Assembly: GCA_900758885.1 (NCBI GenBank)
Contig: CAAETD010000089.1
Location: 1-6,349, forward strand
Length of the DNA stretch: 6,349 nt
Direction: 5' to 3'
DNA from: an uncultured Collinsella sp.
GTDB taxonomy: Bacteria > Actinomycetota > Coriobacteriia > Coriobacteriales > Coriobacteriaceae
Notes under the pieces: model-generated
The model's database searches: none
What the model saw: the letters and a program-made list of their open reading frames with translations, nothing else
Told to the model about the DNA's origin: nothing
Part shown: one piece after another, positions 4,667 through 6,349 of the stretch
Numbering within the stretch: the stretch's first letter is position 1
Layout of the letters: the number at the start of each line of letters is the position of its first letter
Program-made: the position numbers and the translations under genes

Positions 4667-6061
4667 ATGTGCAATGTTTCGCTCAACGGTACGCAACCGT
4701 CCGATGCGTCCCTACGCGTCCTGCGCGCGCTTGAGGCGGCTGGTCTTGAGACTTGGTACGTGGGCGGTTGGGTGCGCGACGCCCTGATGGGGTGCCCCAG
4801 CCACGATGTTGATATGTGCTGTAGCGGCCTGTGGCAGGAGTCCAAGGCGGCGCTCGAGGCCGCCGGCATCGTGGTTGTGGAGTCGGGCATTAAATTTGGC
4901 GGAATCACGGCTATTTCCGATGGCGAGCGTATCGAGGTCACCACGTACCGTCTGGATGGCTTCTATACCGATGGGCGCCATCCTCAGAGCGTCGAGCGCG
5001 CCGCCTCGCTCGAGGACGATCTGGCGCGCCGCGACTTTACCGTCAACGCCATGGCCTGGCATCCCGAGCGCGGGCTTGTCGACCGCTACGACGGCCAGGG
5101 TGATCTGGAGCGCAAGCTGATTCGCGCTGTCGGCGATCCCAAGCGTCGCTTTAACGAGGATGCGCTTCGTATGCTGCGCGCTGTGCGTTTTGCCTGCCGT
5201 CTAGACTTTATGATTGAGCCCGAGACCAAGCGTGCGCTTGCCGAGTGTGCGCCGCTGCTCGATGCCGTGGCGCGCGAGCGCGTGGGTATTGAGCTCGAGG
5301 GCATTCTCTCGACTGGCCACGGGGGAGACGCGATGCTGCGCTACCCCGAGCTCATCTGCGCCGCCGTGCCCGAGTTGGCAGCGGGTCGCGGGTTTGATCA
5401 ACGCAGTGTCTATCATGCTTTTAACGTCTACGAGCATATCGCCCGCGTGCTGACGGTGGCTGGGGAGCTGGCGCTGTGCGACGGCGTCGCGCCATCGTCG
5501 AGCCTTATGTGGGCGGCGTTTTTGCACGATGTCTCCAAGCCCGAGTGCTTTACGGTCGATCACGCCGGCAGCGGACACTTCTACGGTCATCCAGAGCTCG
5601 GCGCCAAGAAGGCGCGCGTCATTATGGATCGCCTGGCGCTCTCGCACGACTTGGTGCGCGACGTGTGCCTGCTCATCAAATACCATGACAAACCGCTGCG
5701 TCCCGAGCGCTCCTGCCTGCTCAATATGATGTGCTTGCTTTCTGGCGAGGGCATCGACACGTCGCGTTTGATTGACGAGCTTATGGACCTTAAACGCGCC
5801 GATACGCTTGGCAAGGCCCCGTCGTGCTTCTATTACGTTGAGACGATTGAGGAGATGCGCGCGATGGCGCACGAGCTGCTGAAGACAGGGGAGCCCTATA
5901 CGCTCAAGATGCTCTCCATCAACGGCGGCGACCTGATCCGTGCCGGAGTCAAGCCCGGGCCGGAACTGGGTCAGCTTCTCAACTCCGCCCTCGACGCCGT
6001 GATCGAAGACAACATTCCCAACGAGCACGAAGCTCTTTTGGTCCATCTCAACTTGAATTAG
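4667..6061 (+). CDS. cca: CCA tRNA nucleotidyltransferase with HD domain
   Basis: This enzyme adds or repairs the 3'-terminal CCA of tRNAs using CTP and ATP without a template. The 464-residue product is a class II nucleotidyltransferase. GGWVRD (33-38) is the nucleotidyltransferase signature, DVD (47-49) supplies the metal-binding aspartates, RRDFTVNA (121-128) is the next family motif, and EDALR (164-168) fits the EDxxR motif that selects CTP or ATP. RAVRF (171-175) follows in the tRNA-binding head domain. A metal-dependent phosphohydrolase-type HD domain follows, with HD at 287-288 and HD at 340-341, then a C-terminal segment INGGDLIRAGVKPGPELGQ typical of bacterial CCA enzymes. AGGAGG (4653-4658) lies eight bases before the chosen ATG; a GTG at 4649 precedes that site and is unlikely. 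A poly(A) polymerase is the main alternative within this superfamily, but the motif set favours CCA addition. Confidence 0.93.
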   Translation: MCNVSLNGTQPSDASLRVLRALEAAGLETWYVGGWVRDALMGCPSHDVDMCCSGLWQESKAALEAAGIVVVESGIKFGGITAISDGERIEVTTYRLDGFYTDGRHPQSVERAASLEDDLARRDFTVNAMAWHPERGLVDRYDGQGDLERKLIRAVGDPKRRFNEDALRMLRAVRFACRLDFMIEPETKRALAECAPLLDAVARERVGIELEGILSTGHGGDAMLRYPELICAAVPELAAGRGFDQRSVYHAFNVYEHIARVLTVAGELALCDGVAPSSSLMWAAFLHDVSKPECFTVDHAGSGHFYGHPELGAKKARVIMDRLALSHDLVRDVCLLIKYHDKPLRPERSCLLNMMCLLSGEGIDTSRLIDELMDLKRADTLGKAPSCFYYVETIEEMRAMAHELLKTGEPYTLKMLSINGGDLIRAGVKPGPELGQLLNSALDAVIEDNIPNEHEALLVHLNLN

Positions 6062-6091
6062 CTACCCAGTTTACCTGCGTGTTCCATAACC

Positions 6092-6110
6092 TGCCGACAA
6101 TTTTTCGGCA
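6092..6110 (+). terminator. Weak hairpin after cca, possible terminator
   Basis: TGCCGA (6092-6097) pairs with TCGGCA (6105-6110) around a seven-base AT-rich loop. The downstream bases (ATTTGGAATTTCTTC) are AT-rich but lack a clean T-run, so termination would be inefficient. It is the only hairpin seen between the cca stop and the tRNA promoter. Confidence 0.35.
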
Positions 6111-6125
6111 ATTTGGAATTTCTTC

Positions 6126-6157
6126 TTGCGCTGACGTTTTTTGTCCCGTAATATATT
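6126..6157 (+). promoter_or_regulatory. Likely promoter of the tRNA-Glu gene
   Basis: TTGCGC (6126-6131) and TAATAT (6149-6154) are separated by the ideal 17 bases. An overlapping alternative is CTGACG (6131-6136) with TATATT (6152-6157) at 15 bases. Either predicts a start near 6162, about 27 bases before the mature tRNA, a common leader length. Confidence 0.5.
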
Positions 6158-6188
6158 TCCTCGCAGCACGGCAGTGCAGATGTCATGT

Positions 6189-6265
6189 GGCCCGTTCGTC
6201 TAGCGGTTTAGGACGCCGCCCTCTCAAGGCGGAGATCACCAGTTCGAATCTGGTACGGGCTACCA
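6189..6265 (+). tRNA. tRNA-Glu (anticodon CTC)
   Basis: A full cloverleaf is visible. The acceptor stem GGCCCGT (6189-6195) pairs with ACGGGCT (6255-6261). The D arm is GTC/GAC (6198-6200 with 6212-6214). The anticodon stem CCGCC/GGCGG (6216-6220 with 6228-6232) closes the loop CTCTCAA, so the anticodon is CTC (6223-6225), reading GAG. The T arm is ACCAG/CTGGT with loop TTCGAAT (6238-6254). The discriminator is A6262 and CCA is encoded at 6263-6265. The first acceptor pair is G-U, an unusual closing pair; the other six are Watson-Crick. The gene is transcribed alone from a nearby promoter and ends at a clear terminator. GAG is frequent in the genes here, which fits a need for this tRNA. Confidence 0.97.
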
Positions 6266-6276
6266 CAAAATGAACG

Positions 6277-6304
6277 CCCGGGCCTCGTAAGAGACCCGGG
6301 TTTT
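6277..6304 (+). terminator. Intrinsic terminator after tRNA-Glu
   Basis: CCCGGG (6277-6282) pairs with CCCGGG (6295-6300). After one C-A mismatch the stem continues CTC/GAG (6284-6286 with 6291-6293), closing a GTAA tetraloop of the stable GNRA class. TTTT follows at 6301-6304. It lies 11 bases after the CCA end of the tRNA. Confidence 0.88.
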
Positions 6305-6313
6305 GTGTATCGA

Positions 6314-6325
6314 CCGTATATACGG
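6314..6325. repeat. Perfect 12-bp palindrome at the right edge
   Basis: CCGTATATACGG is self-complementary with no spacer. It lies 10 bases past the tRNA terminator, in sequence that could belong to the promoter of a gene beyond the window. It might be an operator, but one short palindrome can arise by chance. Confidence 0.4.
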
Positions 6326-6349
6326 CGCCTGCCGTGTTTCGCTCAGATC

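Noticed and set aside
5201..6046. 281-residue minus-strand open frame opposite cca
   Set aside because: Lies wholly within a gene with clear motifs; no supporting domain.
6189..6265. tRNA gene as an integration site for a mobile element
   Set aside because: No integrase and no direct repeat of the tRNA 3' end is visible in the window.
6079..6273. 64-residue plus-strand open frame over the tRNA region
   Set aside because: It covers the tRNA promoter and the whole tRNA gene, which explain this sequence better.

Overview
The window reads as a chromosomal housekeeping stretch from a high-GC Gram-positive bacterium. Four features suggest a member of the Coriobacteriia, possibly Collinsella: GC-rich third codon positions (GCC, GTC, CTG, GAG), strong purine-rich ribosome binding sites, a tRNA gene with an encoded CCA end, and a phosphotransferase-system (PTS) locus fused to PfkB-type sugar kinases without a PTS permease. 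This placement is an inference from style and content, not from a database match. All five protein genes and the tRNA lie on the + strand. I see no mobile element, CRISPR array or broken gene.

Layout. Positions 1-241 hold no gene, but 2-115 can fold into a multi-branched RNA of unknown identity, and 194-219 holds an imperfect palindrome just before the first gene. ptsH (HPr, 242-505) follows, then a hairpin with a short T-tract at 547-586 that could act as a leaky terminator, then ptsI (enzyme I, 633-2342). A 74-base gap with two mutually exclusive hairpins separates ptsI from the first PfkB kinase gene (2417-3349), which ends at a strong intrinsic terminator (3378-3409). A second, paralogous kinase gene of identical length (3539-4471) has its own -10-like element and its own strong terminator (4494-4529). 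Next is a CCA tRNA nucleotidyltransferase gene with an HD domain (4667-6061). Last come a tRNA-Glu(CTC) gene (6189-6265) with its promoter and terminator, and a 12-bp palindrome near the right edge.

How they work together. Enzyme I takes phosphate from phosphoenolpyruvate and passes it to HPr His15, and HPr passes it on to sugar-specific enzyme II proteins encoded elsewhere. The two kinases resemble 1-phosphofructokinases, which would convert the fructose 1-phosphate made by a fructose PTS into fructose 1,6-bisphosphate. ptsH-ptsI-kinase would then link sugar uptake to entry into glycolysis. Both kinases share unusual substitutions in the two PfkB signature motifs, and they differ from each other at a normally conserved Asn, so their substrates may not be identical. 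The cca and tRNA genes form a separate tRNA-related part.

No wholly new protein system is evident. The best leads are the structured RNA at the left edge, the post-transcriptional signals between the PTS genes, and the variant kinase pair.
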